From contig NZ_BAGC01000113.1 in the NCBI RefSeq assembly GCF_000308655.1, forward strand, positions 124,001 to 188,000: DNA of 64,000 nt, written 5' to 3'. Shown one piece after another: positions 1-8,370 of the stretch. A program made the translations under genes and the position numbers. The stretch is from Nocardia niigatensis NBRC 100131 (GTDB lineage: Bacteria > Actinomycetota > Actinomycetes > Mycobacteriales > Mycobacteriaceae). The first letter of the stretch is position 1; every line of letters starts with the position of its first letter. Below the pieces are notes generated by a model. That model was not told the origin of the DNA. It was given only the letters and a program-made list of their open reading frames with translations, and did not search any database.

Positions 1-1
1 G

Positions 2-571
2 CTGGCCGAGGTCGGCCCGGTGACCTTCAACAACGGCCGCGTCGACGCCTCACTGGGCCGCGCGCTGCCGGGCGTCGAGATCGAAGCCGAGGGGACGCAG
101 GCGCATCCGGCGCGACTGCGGGTCCGTACACGCTCGATGGCCCTGCGCTACCTGGACGATCGGCAACCGGAATTCGCCGAGCGCATCGACGCCGACGGCT
201 TCTTCCGTACCCAGGACAACGGCTACCTGGTCGACGGTGACCTGTTCGTCGCCGGTCGCGTGGACCAGATCGTGAACCTGGCCGGCCGCAAGATCGACCC
301 TGGCGAAGTCGCACTGGTACTGCGCGCCCACCCGGCGGTGACCGAGGTGCTGGTGCGTGGTGAGGACACGGAGTCCGGTCCGGTCCTGTGCGCCTATGTC
401 GAATCGGCGACGGCCTCGCGGCAGGAGCTCGTCGATCACTGCCGGAAGACACTCGCCCAGTTCAAGATTCCGCAGCACTGGTCGATTCGGCCCGCGCTGC
501 CACGATCGTCGGCCGGCAAGGTGCTGGCCGGCCGTCTGAGCATGAAAGGGATGGCCACACATGACGCCTGA
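2..571 (+). CDS. AMP-forming acyl/aminoacyl ligase (ANL family), C-terminal part only
   Basis: The frame is open from the first bases, so only about the last 190 residues are present. The visible part matches the end of the adenylate-forming (ANL) superfamily: a GxLFVAGRxDQIVNLAGRKI-type hinge (A8 region, piece residues 74-92) and the A10 motif PRSSAGKVLAGRL with the catalytic lysine near piece residue 167. Such enzymes adenylate a carboxylic or amino acid and pass it to CoA or to a carrier protein. The stop overlaps the start of the acyl carrier protein gene by 11 bp, so the likely acceptor is that carrier protein (inference). The substrate-binding core lies outside the window, so specificity cannot be read. 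Confidence 0.85.
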   Translation: MAEVGPVTFNNGRVDASLGRALPGVEIEAEGTQAHPARLRVRTRSMALRYLDDRQPEFAERIDADGFFRTQDNGYLVDGDLFVAGRVDQIVNLAGRKIDPGEVALVLRAHPAVTEVLVRGEDTESGPVLCAYVESATASRQELVDHCRKTLAQFKIPQHWSIRPALPRSSAGKVLAGRLSMKGMATHDA

Positions 572-815
572 GGAAGTACTGGAGAGCCTGATCGCGATCG
601 TTGCCGAGGAGGGCCAGGTCGAGCCCGCGCAGATCGGCTTCGGTCCGGGGTCGCTGCGAGATCTCGGGTTGAGCTCCCTGACGCATCTGCGCATCCTCGT
701 CGCCATCGAGGACGCGTTCGGCATCGAATGGGACGACAATGTGGACGAGACGATCCTCAGTGATTTGCACGCCATGCGCGATCACCTGGTCGGACTGCTC
801 GGCGCCCATGCCTGA
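561..815 (+). CDS. acyl carrier protein
   Basis: An 84-residue acidic protein with the carrier-protein helix pattern and the phosphopantetheine motif DLGLSSLTHLRIL. The modified serine is Ser39; the usual aspartate just before it is a serine here. Length is typical of a free-standing ACP/PCP. It lies between the ligase and the aldolase and overlaps both (11 bp and 8 bp), so translation is probably coupled and the proteins made in similar amounts. It likely holds the acyl or aminoacyl group activated by the upstream ligase while the flavoenzymes of the operon modify it (inference). Confidence 0.88.
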   Translation: MTPEEVLESLIAIVAEEGQVEPAQIGFGPGSLRDLGLSSLTHLRILVAIEDAFGIEWDDNVDETILSDLHAMRDHLVGLLGAHA

Positions 816-1572
816 GCCGGTCGATCGTCAGCCGTGCACGCCCGCTGAACGGACCCTCGCGCGAAACCTGGCGCTCGGCAGCCGCCGTCTCTCGGCCGCG
901 GGACACGACGATTTCAACCAGGGCCAGATCTCGGCCCGGCTGCCGCGCTCGAGCCGGTTTCTCATCAAGAGCGCACTGTGCGGCTTCAGTGAGGCCAGGC
1001 CCGGGGACATGATCTTCGCCGATGTCGACCACGAGCGGCCGGCCGATCCCATGGCGCCACCGGAACTGCCATTGCATCAGGCGATCTACGCGGCCCGTCC
1101 GGATGTGGGCGCGATCGTGCACAGCCACGCCCCGAACACGCTCGTGTTCGGGGCCCTGGAGGCCGAACTGCGGGCGGTGTCGCACGACGCCGCCCCGTTC
1201 GTCCAGCGCTGTCCGCGATTCACCCTGACCAGCAACACCATTCTGGACTTCGAGACCGGCGCCGCCGTAGCCGCCGAACTCGGCGGCAACGACGCGGTGT
1301 TGCTGCGCAATCACGGCGGAGTCATCGCGGGGCGCACCCTGCGGCATGCCGTGGTGGCCGCACAGCTGCTGGAACGCGCCTGTGACCTCCAACTGCGCGC
1401 GATGGCCGCGGGAGTGCCGTTCTCGCACTCCTCCCCAGCCGACATCGAAGCCAAACGCGCCTTCATCTACAGCGATACCGCGGTCAAGAGCTACTGGGAC
1501 TATTGCGTGCGGGAGATCCGCGTGACCATGCCCGAAGTCGCGAGCTGGGACGATCCGGCGGACGCCGGATGA
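808..1572 (+). CDS. class II aldolase/adducin-family protein
   Basis: A 254-residue protein with the zinc-binding pattern of class II (fuculose-phosphate-type) aldolases: HSH at residues 105-107, a third histidine in LLRNHGG at 169, and a conserved glutamate at 86 in PPELPLHQ. The family cleaves or forms C-C bonds next to a carbonyl, or acts as a decarboxylase or epimerase on small hydroxy-acids. The frame is open further upstream, but ATG 808 overlaps the ACP stop in the usual coupled way and gives the normal family length. Its position in an ACP/ligase operon, rather than with sugar genes, suggests a role in making or trimming a biosynthetic intermediate. Substrate unknown. Confidence 0.85.
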   Translation: MPEPVDRQPCTPAERTLARNLALGSRRLSAAGHDDFNQGQISARLPRSSRFLIKSALCGFSEARPGDMIFADVDHERPADPMAPPELPLHQAIYAARPDVGAIVHSHAPNTLVFGALEAELRAVSHDAAPFVQRCPRFTLTSNTILDFETGAAVAAELGGNDAVLLRNHGGVIAGRTLRHAVVAAQLLERACDLQLRAMAAGVPFSHSSPADIEAKRAFIYSDTAVKSYWDYCVREIRVTMPEVASWDDPADAG

Positions 1573-2894
1573 TCCGGCTCGAACAGGTCCTCGCGCGCCA
1601 GCACCTCACCGCCTCCACGTCACGAGTCCGCCCGCGCTTCAAGGAAATCGGTTCGGTGTGCGTGCGCGGACCCCTCCTCGATCACGACCGCGAAGCCGGA
1701 TTGTGCCAGGTGCAGGCGGTGCTGGAAGCCGCCTACGGATACCGCGCGGTGGAGGGTGGCCGGCTGCGCCGCCACGCGCCCTCGGCGGGCGGGCTCTACC
1801 CGACCGAAGTGCTGTGCGTGGCATGGTGTTCGAGCGGCTGGACGGTACTCGGCTACGACTTCCGGGTCGGCCGATTCCGGGAGTTCCCCGCCGACGCCGA
1901 TGCGCTGGCCGCACAGTGCGGGCTGGTGCCCGGCCGGGCCGCACTGGTGCTGACCAGCACACTCTGGCGGACGGTGCAGCGCTACGGCTATCGCGGCTAC
2001 CGCTACTGCCTGTTGGACGCCGGGGTCGTGATGGGAAATCTCGCGGCGGTCGCCAGTGCCACGGAATTCGAGATATCCGCACTGCCGCAATACCTTTCGG
2101 ATCGCATTGGAACGATGCTCGAGCTACCCGAGTGTGAAATCGTCGTCGGCGCAGTCGTTTTCGATTGCCTCGCCGGATCCGGCGGGCTCGCGGTGCGGTC
2201 GCCGGGCACGCGAGAACCGCGCATCCCACTGGAGAGCGCTCCACGCATGGCCGCCGAGCTGGAACGCAGTATCCGGCTCGATCGAACGCTGCGCTCACCC
2301 GGCTCGCCGAGCGGCGCGGTGACACTGATCAGCCGGTTCCCGTGTGCTGCGGGCGAAACCATCGAACTGCTCTGGGCGCGCAGGTCCGCGCGGGGATTCC
2401 GGCGTGGGTTCGTGGACCCGGACCGATTCGCGGCTCTGCGCGAAAACGTGGCGACCCTGATCTCCGCCTGGCCGGGAGCGCCCGGCCTGCGCCTGGGCTA
2501 CCTGGTCCGCGATCAACGGCTGCTGCCCGCCGGGCTGGAAGACCGCTCGATGACCCGACTGCTCGATGCCGATTCCGAAGCGATCACTCGCTTGTTCGGA
2601 AACCAGCCGCTGCTGGCGGACTCGGATCTGTTCCTGATCGTCGGCCTTCCCCGCGCAGGGGGATCCGAGCGCCCGGCGAACTTCCGCCCCGAACTGCTGC
2701 ACTGCGGGGTCCTGGCCTCGGGCGTCGGCCTGATCGCCACCGCGACCGGCTCGGCGCACACCATCGTCGGCGGTTTCGACGACCCTGCCCTCGCGTCCCT
2801 CTTCGACCAGTCGATGCTGCCCGTGATGGCCATCGCGTTCGGCGGCCCTTCCGCACGGGACACCAAGAACGACACCGGACCGGAAAGGGAGTGA
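1569..2894 (+). CDS. SagB/ThcOx-type nitroreductase-fold flavoprotein, two-domain
   Basis: A 441-residue protein. The segment RRHAPSAGGLYPTEV (residues 68-81) is the FMN-binding signature of SagB-type dehydrogenases and related nitroreductase-fold enzymes; a second, weaker nitroreductase-like half follows (LLWARRSARGF near residue 270, and a glycine-rich LHCGVLASGVGLIATATG segment near the C-terminus). The start ATG overlaps the aldolase stop (ATGA). SagB-type enzymes oxidise azolines to azoles in thiazole/oxazole-modified peptides, and relatives oxidise carrier-bound aminoacyl groups. No precursor peptide or YcaO gene is visible, so carrier-bound or small-molecule oxidation is more likely than peptide modification. 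The two-domain layout is seen; the reaction is inferred. Confidence 0.72.
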   Translation: MIRLEQVLARQHLTASTSRVRPRFKEIGSVCVRGPLLDHDREAGLCQVQAVLEAAYGYRAVEGGRLRRHAPSAGGLYPTEVLCVAWCSSGWTVLGYDFRVGRFREFPADADALAAQCGLVPGRAALVLTSTLWRTVQRYGYRGYRYCLLDAGVVMGNLAAVASATEFEISALPQYLSDRIGTMLELPECEIVVGAVVFDCLAGSGGLAVRSPGTREPRIPLESAPRMAAELERSIRLDRTLRSPGSPSGAVTLISRFPCAAGETIELLWARRSARGFRRGFVDPDRFAALRENVATLISAWPGAPGLRLGYLVRDQRLLPAGLEDRSMTRLLDADSEAITRLFGNQPLLADSDLFLIVGLPRAGGSERPANFRPELLHCGVLASGVGLIATATGSAHTIVGGFDDPALASLFDQSMLPVMAIAFGGPSARDTKNDTGPERE

Positions 2895-2898
2895 CAGG

Positions 2899-4008
2899 AT
2901 GCACACCGATCCTGCCGACGACCGTATCGACGCCGTATTGTCCACGCTTACAGCGGAATCGGTTGCCACGTACGAACGTGCGGGCGAACACCCCGGTGAG
3001 CTGTTCCGCGGACTGCTGGGCACCGGCCTGGCAGATCTCGTGGTCTCACCCGATCCTCACCCGGGCGATCGCTGGCGCTTCTGCGATCGCATCGCGCGGA
3101 TCTGCCGGCACTGGGTCGGTCTGGGGGAGTCCATCCACTACCAGGTGCTGGCCACCTGCGGCCTGGCCGCCGGCGGCACCCCGGCCCAGCGGGAGCGCTA
3201 TCTCGACGCCATGAAGGCCGGGACGGTGATCGCCGCGAACTGCTTCAACGAGGAGCGCGCCGGATCGGATCTGGCGGCCATGACGACCACCGCGCAGCGG
3301 GTGCCCGAAGGATTCGTCCTGACCGGCACCAAACAGTGGATCGGGCACGCGCAGATCGCCGACATCCTGTTCGTCTACGCCAGAACCGGAAAGGGCGGGC
3401 TGGGTGGCATCACCTGCTTCCTGGTCGAAACCGGCAACCCCGGCGTCACCATCACCCCGCGCCCGAAAACCGCCGGTGCGTCCAGCCTTCCGTCCGGCGA
3501 CATCGACTTCGACTCGGTGGTGCTGTCACCGGACTCGGTGGTCGGCCGGATCAACCGGGGCATGGTCGCCGGATCCCAGCTGTTCGGCCAGGGCCGCCTC
3601 GGCGTGGCCGCCTGTGCGCTCGGGCTCGCACGTGCGGCGCTGGAACGGGCGTTGGAGTACGGCAACACGCACGAGCAGTTCGGCCGCCCCATCGCGGACT
3701 TCCAGGGCATCGCCTTCCCGATCGCGGAAGCCAGCACCGAGATCGCGGCCGCGCGGGCCCTGTTGCGGGAAGCGTGCGACGCCGTCCAGCACCGGGACCG
3801 TGCCGCCGAACTGCTGGCCGCGCAAGCGAAATTGAAGGCCGCGGCCGCGGCCCGGCAAGCCACCGACCTGGCCATCCGCACGCTGGCCTCGCGCACCTTC
3901 GACGAGCGCGAGGCGGTGCTGCGGTGGTCGGCGGAAGCGCACCTGCTCGAAATCGTGCAGGGCACACCGGAAATTCAGAAACTCGCCATCATGTCTCACC
4001 TGGGTTAG
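2899..4008 (+). CDS. acyl-CoA dehydrogenase-family flavoprotein with altered catalytic residue
   Basis: A 369-residue acyl-CoA dehydrogenase fold: FAD-binding NEERAGSDL and KQWIGHAQIADI segments mid-protein and the C-terminal helical domain (EQFGRPIADFQGIAF). In many family members the catalytic base is the glutamate of a YEGT motif near the C-terminus; here the motif reads IVQGTPEIQ, with glutamine at 354. It starts 4 bp after the SagB-like gene and is followed 12 bp later by the LLM gene. Next to an ACP and a ligase, a carrier-bound acyl or aminoacyl substrate is a reasonable guess, as for prolyl-PCP oxidases. Whether the Gln change abolishes dehydrogenation cannot be told from sequence. 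Confidence 0.85.
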   Translation: MHTDPADDRIDAVLSTLTAESVATYERAGEHPGELFRGLLGTGLADLVVSPDPHPGDRWRFCDRIARICRHWVGLGESIHYQVLATCGLAAGGTPAQRERYLDAMKAGTVIAANCFNEERAGSDLAAMTTTAQRVPEGFVLTGTKQWIGHAQIADILFVYARTGKGGLGGITCFLVETGNPGVTITPRPKTAGASSLPSGDIDFDSVVLSPDSVVGRINRGMVAGSQLFGQGRLGVAACALGLARAALERALEYGNTHEQFGRPIADFQGIAFPIAEASTEIAAARALLREACDAVQHRDRAAELLAAQAKLKAAAAARQATDLAIRTLASRTFDEREAVLRWSAEAHLLEIVQGTPEIQKLAIMSHLG

Positions 4009-4020
4009 GACGAATCGCCC

Positions 4021-5154
4021 ATGCTGCCAACCTCGTTCGGTTGTTTCCTCCCGCCGTTCCACCACCCCGCCGCGGATCCCTGGCACGCACTGCACGACGA
4101 CATCGAATTGTGCCTGCTCGCCGAAGAACTCGGATTCGACGAACTCTGGATCGGTGAACATCACTCGGGCGGATGGGCCACCCTGAGCTCACCCGACCTG
4201 CTGCTCGCCGCGATCGCCCGGGAGACCCGGCGAATCCGGCTGGGAACCGGGGTCGTTCCGCTCCCGCTGCATCACCCGCTGCAGGTGGCGCAGCGTGCCC
4301 TGCTGCTCGATCACCTCAGCCGCGGCCGGACGATGCTGGGCTGCGGGCCGGGCGCGCTGGTTCAGGATTTCGAGATGCTCGGAGTCGATCCGCTCACCGC
4401 CAGAGCGCATTTCTCCGCCGCCCTGGACACCGTCGCCGCGCTGTTGCGCGGGGAGCTGGTGGACGTCCGGACGCCGTGGTTCACCGCCGCCGAGGCGCAT
4501 CTGCAGTTGCGGCCGTATCGCGACCCGGTCGAGCTGGTCTGCGCGTCCTCACTCGGTGACGCCGCGATAACCGAACTGACCGGTGTGGACGCGGCCCCGC
4601 TCGTGCACCTCGCCCAGCCCTGGGGCGTGGTCCGGGCGGGCGGGGACAACGACCCGGTCGGCGCCCTCGCCGATCGAGTCGCTACCTGGCGTGCACGCTC
4701 GCCCCGGCCGATCCGGCTCAGCGTCTTCGTCCACGTCTCGGATTCGCGCGCGGCGGGTGTCGCCGAGGTCCTGCCGGGCTGGCTGGATCAGCGGCTGGGC
4801 ATGTACCGGGACACCCTGGGCATGCCGATTCCCAAGTCGGAGGCCACGAATCGCGCCGCGCTGGAATGGCTGATCGACACTGGAAGCTACATCGTCGGAC
4901 CGCCGGACGACTGTGCCGCGCAGCTGCGGAGTCTCGCCGACCGGCTGGGCGGGCTGGACAATGTCACGGTCTTCGTCCCGGGCTGGTTGCCGAAACCCGC
5001 GGTGCGACAGAGCCTCACCGCATTCGCCCGGGAGGTCGTCCCCGCGCTGCGCGGCGCCCATGCCGGCGTGGACCAGGCCCAGCGGACCGCCCGGGCGCAG
5101 GCCGGGCGGCGGGCGGAGGTACGGGCCGCGATGGCCGCGACTCCGGTCGCCTGA
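4021..5154 (+). CDS. LLM-class flavin-dependent monooxygenase (luciferase-like)
   Basis: A 377-residue luciferase-like protein. Family marks are the N-terminal ELGFDELWIGEHH segment (near residue 40), TRRIRLGTGVVPLPLHHPL, and a GGLDNVTVF strand near the C-terminus. These TIM-barrel enzymes use FMNH2 (or F420) and oxygen to oxidise aldehydes, amines or other small substrates. It is the last gene of the leftward cluster operon and is followed by tandem hairpins. Flavin supply is not encoded nearby. Function as an oxygenase is from family membership; substrate unknown. Confidence 0.87.
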   Translation: MLPTSFGCFLPPFHHPAADPWHALHDDIELCLLAEELGFDELWIGEHHSGGWATLSSPDLLLAAIARETRRIRLGTGVVPLPLHHPLQVAQRALLLDHLSRGRTMLGCGPGALVQDFEMLGVDPLTARAHFSAALDTVAALLRGELVDVRTPWFTAAEAHLQLRPYRDPVELVCASSLGDAAITELTGVDAAPLVHLAQPWGVVRAGGDNDPVGALADRVATWRARSPRPIRLSVFVHVSDSRAAGVAEVLPGWLDQRLGMYRDTLGMPIPKSEATNRAALEWLIDTGSYIVGPPDDCAAQLRSLADRLGGLDNVTVFVPGWLPKPAVRQSLTAFAREVVPALRGAHAGVDQAQRTARAQAGRRAEVRAAMAATPVA

Positions 5155-5220
5155 GTCGCCGCCATCGGGTGGAGGGGATTCCGCCAAGAAACTACTCACC
5201 CGACGACGGCGACCCGGAAA

Positions 5221-5267
5221 TCGCCTGTGTATCACCGCACAGGCGACCGCGGGCCGCGCGGGCCCGC
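5221..5267. terminator. tandem hairpins between convergent genes
   Basis: Two perfect stems lie side by side in the 136-bp gap between the convergent LLM and aldehyde dehydrogenase genes. The first has 9-bp arms TCGCCTGTG/CACAGGCGA with an 8-nt loop (5221-5246). The second has 7-bp arms GCGGGCC/GGCCCGC with a 5-nt loop (5249-5267). There is no T-run on either side, as is common in actinomycetes. Probably a two-way terminator. Confidence 0.6.
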
Positions 5268-5290
5268 AGCCTTCGACGCCGAATCCGGCG

Positions 5291-6877
5291 TCAGCTCTTG
5301 CCGGCTCCGCCGAGACCGAAGCGGCGCAGACCCCGTGCGGACAGGGCGCGCATGGCGGACTCCATGATCCCGAAGTTGCCGGGGGAGTACGGGAACCAGA
5401 GAAGTTCCTTCTTCTGGGTGGGCAGCGCCGGGGCGGTGATGGCCTTCTGACGGCAGTACTTGCGCACTCCGTTGGCGCCGCCCCAGCGGTACCCGGTGCC
5501 GGACTTCCCCCAGCCGCCGTGCGGGATGGTGAAGTTGAACAGGTTGATCACCGAGTCGTTGATATTGACCGCGCCCACATTCAGCCGGCGAGCGATGCGC
5601 TGAGCCCGGGCCCGATCGCGGGTCCAGACCGTGGCAGACAATCCGAAGACGGAGTCATTGGCCAGCGCGATGGCCTCGGCCTCGCCGGCGACCTTCATCA
5701 CCGGAATGGTAGGTCCGAAGGTCTCCTCGGTGATGCAGGACATGGTGTGGTCGACGTCCACCAGAACGGTGGGCTCGAAGAAGGTGCCGACACCGGTGGC
5801 CCGGCCGCCGGTGAGCGCCTTGGCTCCCGCCGAAATCGCCTCGTTCACATGGCGTTCCACGATTCCGAGCTGAGTTTCGTTGGCGAGCGCGCCGACATCG
5901 AATCGGCAGTCGCGGTCATCCTGGCCCAGCCGCAGTTCCTTCACGTGCGCGACGAGCTTGTCGACGAAGGCGTCGTAGACGGCGGCCTCCACGTAGACCC
6001 GCTCGATGGAGATGCACAGCTGGCCGGCATTGACCAAGGCGCCGTAGGCGATTCCGTACGCGGCCCGGTCGAGATCGGCGTCGGCGAGCACGATGGCGGG
6101 ATCCTTGCCGCCGAGTTCGAGGCTGTAGGGCAGCATCCGCTCGGCACACGCCACACCGATCTTCTGCCCGGTCGGCACGGAACCGGTGAACTGCACGTAG
6201 TCGACATTGTCGATGACCGCCCGGCCGGTGTCACCGCGGCCGGACACCACCGCGAACACCGGCGGCGCGCCGATCTCGGCCCAGCCGCGCTCCAGCACCA
6301 GCGGCGTCAGCGGGGTGACCTCGGAGGGCTTGTGCAGCACCGCCGCACCGGCGGCGAGCGCGGGCACCAGATCCGCGATGCCCATACCGAGCGGAAAGTT
6401 CCACGGGGTGATCACACCGACCACCGGATACGGCTGGTACACCGTGGTCAGGCGCTTGACGCGCATGAGCGGCGTATGCGGCGCCGGATGCTGGTCGGCG
6501 AGGAACTTGCCCGCGTGGCGGGCCCAGTAGCCGAGCTGGTCGACCGCGAAGGCGATCTCGACGCGGGCGTCGATGCGGGGTTTGGCGGACTCGGATTGAA
6601 TGGCATCCGCCAACTCCTCGGCGTGGTCGAGCACCCAGTCCTGAAGTGCCAGTAGCCATTTGCGGCGGCCATCCGCCCCGATGGCCTCCCACTCCGGCTG
6701 CGCGCGCCGCAATGCGTCGGCCGTCGCGCCGACCTGCTCGGCCGAGGCGATCGCCACGGTGCCGGCGACCTCCCCGGTGGCGGGGTTCCGTACCTCGATG
6801 ATGCTGTCCGAGTCTCGCTGGCCGGAGCTGAGGCTGCTCTCGTGCGAGTTCTGCGGCGCGGCTTGAGTATTCGTCAC
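5291..6877 (-). CDS. NAD(P)-dependent aldehyde dehydrogenase (succinate-semialdehyde-dehydrogenase-like)
   Basis: A 528-residue aldehyde dehydrogenase with the full catalytic set: Asn160 in PWNFPLG, Glu254 in LELGGKDP and nucleophile Cys288 in NAGQLC. It most resembles the mycobacterial GabD2 type (long C-terminus after GVRKYCRQKAI). The GTG start at 6877 is chosen because AGGAG lies 5 bases upstream; a longer frame without a ribosome site runs to 7024. It is divergent from a PucR regulator, and a GMC alcohol oxidase lies beyond that. Together they suggest alcohol to aldehyde to acid oxidation under PucR control (inference). Confidence 0.9.
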   Translation of the reverse strand: MTNTQAAPQNSHESSLSSGQRDSDSIIEVRNPATGEVAGTVAIASAEQVGATADALRRAQPEWEAIGADGRRKWLLALQDWVLDHAEELADAIQSESAKPRIDARVEIAFAVDQLGYWARHAGKFLADQHPAPHTPLMRVKRLTTVYQPYPVVGVITPWNFPLGMGIADLVPALAAGAAVLHKPSEVTPLTPLVLERGWAEIGAPPVFAVVSGRGDTGRAVIDNVDYVQFTGSVPTGQKIGVACAERMLPYSLELGGKDPAIVLADADLDRAAYGIAYGALVNAGQLCISIERVYVEAAVYDAFVDKLVAHVKELRLGQDDRDCRFDVGALANETQLGIVERHVNEAISAGAKALTGGRATGVGTFFEPTVLVDVDHTMSCITEETFGPTIPVMKVAGEAEAIALANDSVFGLSATVWTRDRARAQRIARRLNVGAVNINDSVINLFNFTIPHGGWGKSGTGYRWGGANGVRKYCRQKAITAPALPTQKKELLWFPYSPGNFGIMESAMRALSARGLRRFGLGGAGKS

Positions 6878-7073
6878 GTCTGCTCCTGTACGCGGCGGTC
6901 CGAACGATCGGCCCGGCGACGATCGCCGCGCCGATCCGGATGGTGGCACGGGAACGGGCGATCGGGACTGGACGAATCCGACGAACGCGGGCTCGGCGAT
7001 TTGTGCAGACGATCCGATCGGCAAGGTCGGCGCGCCGCCGAGACCGGCGCCGAATTTCGATCGAATTCCATGG

Positions 7074-7095
7074 TGTGATGGCGGGTGCCGTCACA
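7074..7095. promoter_or_regulatory. inverted repeat between aldehyde dehydrogenase and PucR genes
   Basis: Arms TGTGATGGC and GCCGTCACA (one mismatch) around GGGT, centred about 50 bp before the PucR gene start and about 200 bp before the aldehyde dehydrogenase start. It is the clearest dyad in this 256-bp divergent region and a candidate operator for the PucR protein. It is not a CRP site: the spacing between TGTGA and TCACA is 12, not 6. Confidence 0.4.
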
Positions 7096-7133
7096 TACTC
7101 TGGGTAGTCGTCTCACCCTGGGGGTTGCCGAAC

Positions 7134-8366
7134 GTGTCCGTTGTAAGCCAGACCGCAGAAGCGTGGCTGCATCGCCTGATCTCCGAGCTGCTGGAGGGAA
7201 CCCGCCTAGAAGCGATGGTCGACTACACCGACCTCCATATCCTGCGGGATGTGCCCGAACTCGATACCCACAAGCTGCGCTCCCGGCTGCACGTGAGTTC
7301 GGCCGCACTGGGCCGGACCATGCTGCCGACCCTCGTCACCGCCGTCACGCCCCACGAGTTGCCCGATGAAGCCCACGCCCTCGCCGAGTCGATCGCTCGC
7401 AGCGACCTCGACCTGACAGTGCTGCTGCGGGTCTACCGGTCCGGTCAGCAGGCCATGATCCGGACGTTCTCCGAACACGTCCGATCCGCCGGGCTGGACA
7501 TCGCCACCACCGCCGAGCTGTCCATGCACCTGGCCGCCCGGGTGACGGACTGGGCGGGTGTGGCGGTCGAGAATCTCACCGGCACTTTCGCTTCCGAGCA
7601 GCGGCTGGACCAGCCCAGCAGCGTGGCCCGGCGCCGTCAGACGGTCCGGGCCCTCATTGCCGGAGCCCGGGTCGATCCGGGCGTGGCCGACATGCGCCTG
7701 GGATACCGGCTCGACGACTCACATCTCGCCTTCATCCTCTGGCAGGACGACGGCGACGAGCCGATGAGTCTGGAGCGGAGCGCCAGACAGATAGCGGCGC
7801 AACTCGACTCGCGTGGCGTGTGCACGGTCCCGGGCGGTGATCGCACGGTCTGGGGGTGGGCCCGTACCGCCCGCTGGCCCGGGATCGAGACGTCGGCGGT
7901 GATCGCCGGGAGCCCGGTACGTGTGGCCTTCGGCCTGCCGGCCGCCGGAACCGCGGGTTTCCGGCGCAGTCATCTCGAAGCGCTGGCGGCGCAGCGGATG
8001 CTGCGCCGGGCGGCCAGGCCAGGACACGTGGTGTTCTACGACTCCGTCGAGCTGGAGCACCTGATCAGCCAGGACGACGCGGCCATGGGGGCCTTCGTCG
8101 AACGCGAACTCGCGCGGATCTGCGGAAGCGACGCGAACTCGGTCCGCCTGCGCGAGACGCTGGGCTGCTATCTCGAATCCATGTGCAGCATCGAATCGAC
8201 CGCCCGCGAACTGGGCGTGCACCGCAATACGATTCGGTACCGCCTGGAGCGCATCGAACAGCTGCTCGGACATTCCATCGAGAGCCGGCGGCTCAAACTC
8301 GAAGTCGCGCTGAAATGTTCGGAGACGCTCGGAACCCGCGGCATCGCGCTGGAGAGTGACAAGTAG
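7134..8366 (+). CDS. PucR/CdaR-family transcriptional regulator
   Basis: A 410-residue regulator. The N-terminal half looks like an RsbRD-type sensor domain, the middle like the CdaR GGDEF-like domain, and the C-terminus has the PucR helix-turn-helix (ARELGVHRNTIRYRLERI). GTG 7134 is chosen over TTG 7125 because GGGGG at 7120-7124 sits 9 bases before it. It is divergent from the aldehyde dehydrogenase and ends 4 bp from the convergent GMC oxidase gene, so those two enzymes are its likely targets (inference). A second PucR protein is encoded at 23.1-24.3 kb. Confidence 0.88.
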   Translation: MSVVSQTAEAWLHRLISELLEGTRLEAMVDYTDLHILRDVPELDTHKLRSRLHVSSAALGRTMLPTLVTAVTPHELPDEAHALAESIARSDLDLTVLLRVYRSGQQAMIRTFSEHVRSAGLDIATTAELSMHLAARVTDWAGVAVENLTGTFASEQRLDQPSSVARRRQTVRALIAGARVDPGVADMRLGYRLDDSHLAFILWQDDGDEPMSLERSARQIAAQLDSRGVCTVPGGDRTVWGWARTARWPGIETSAVIAGSPVRVAFGLPAAGTAGFRRSHLEALAAQRMLRRAARPGHVVFYDSVELEHLISQDDAAMGAFVERELARICGSDANSVRLRETLGCYLESMCSIESTARELGVHRNTIRYRLERIEQLLGHSIESRRLKLEVALKCSETLGTRGIALESDK

Positions 8367-8370
8367 CCCC

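Noticed and set aside
7074..7095. A possible CRP-type site (TGTGA and TCACA).
   Set aside because: The half-sites are 12 bases apart instead of 6, so it does not fit CRP; kept only as a candidate PucR dyad.
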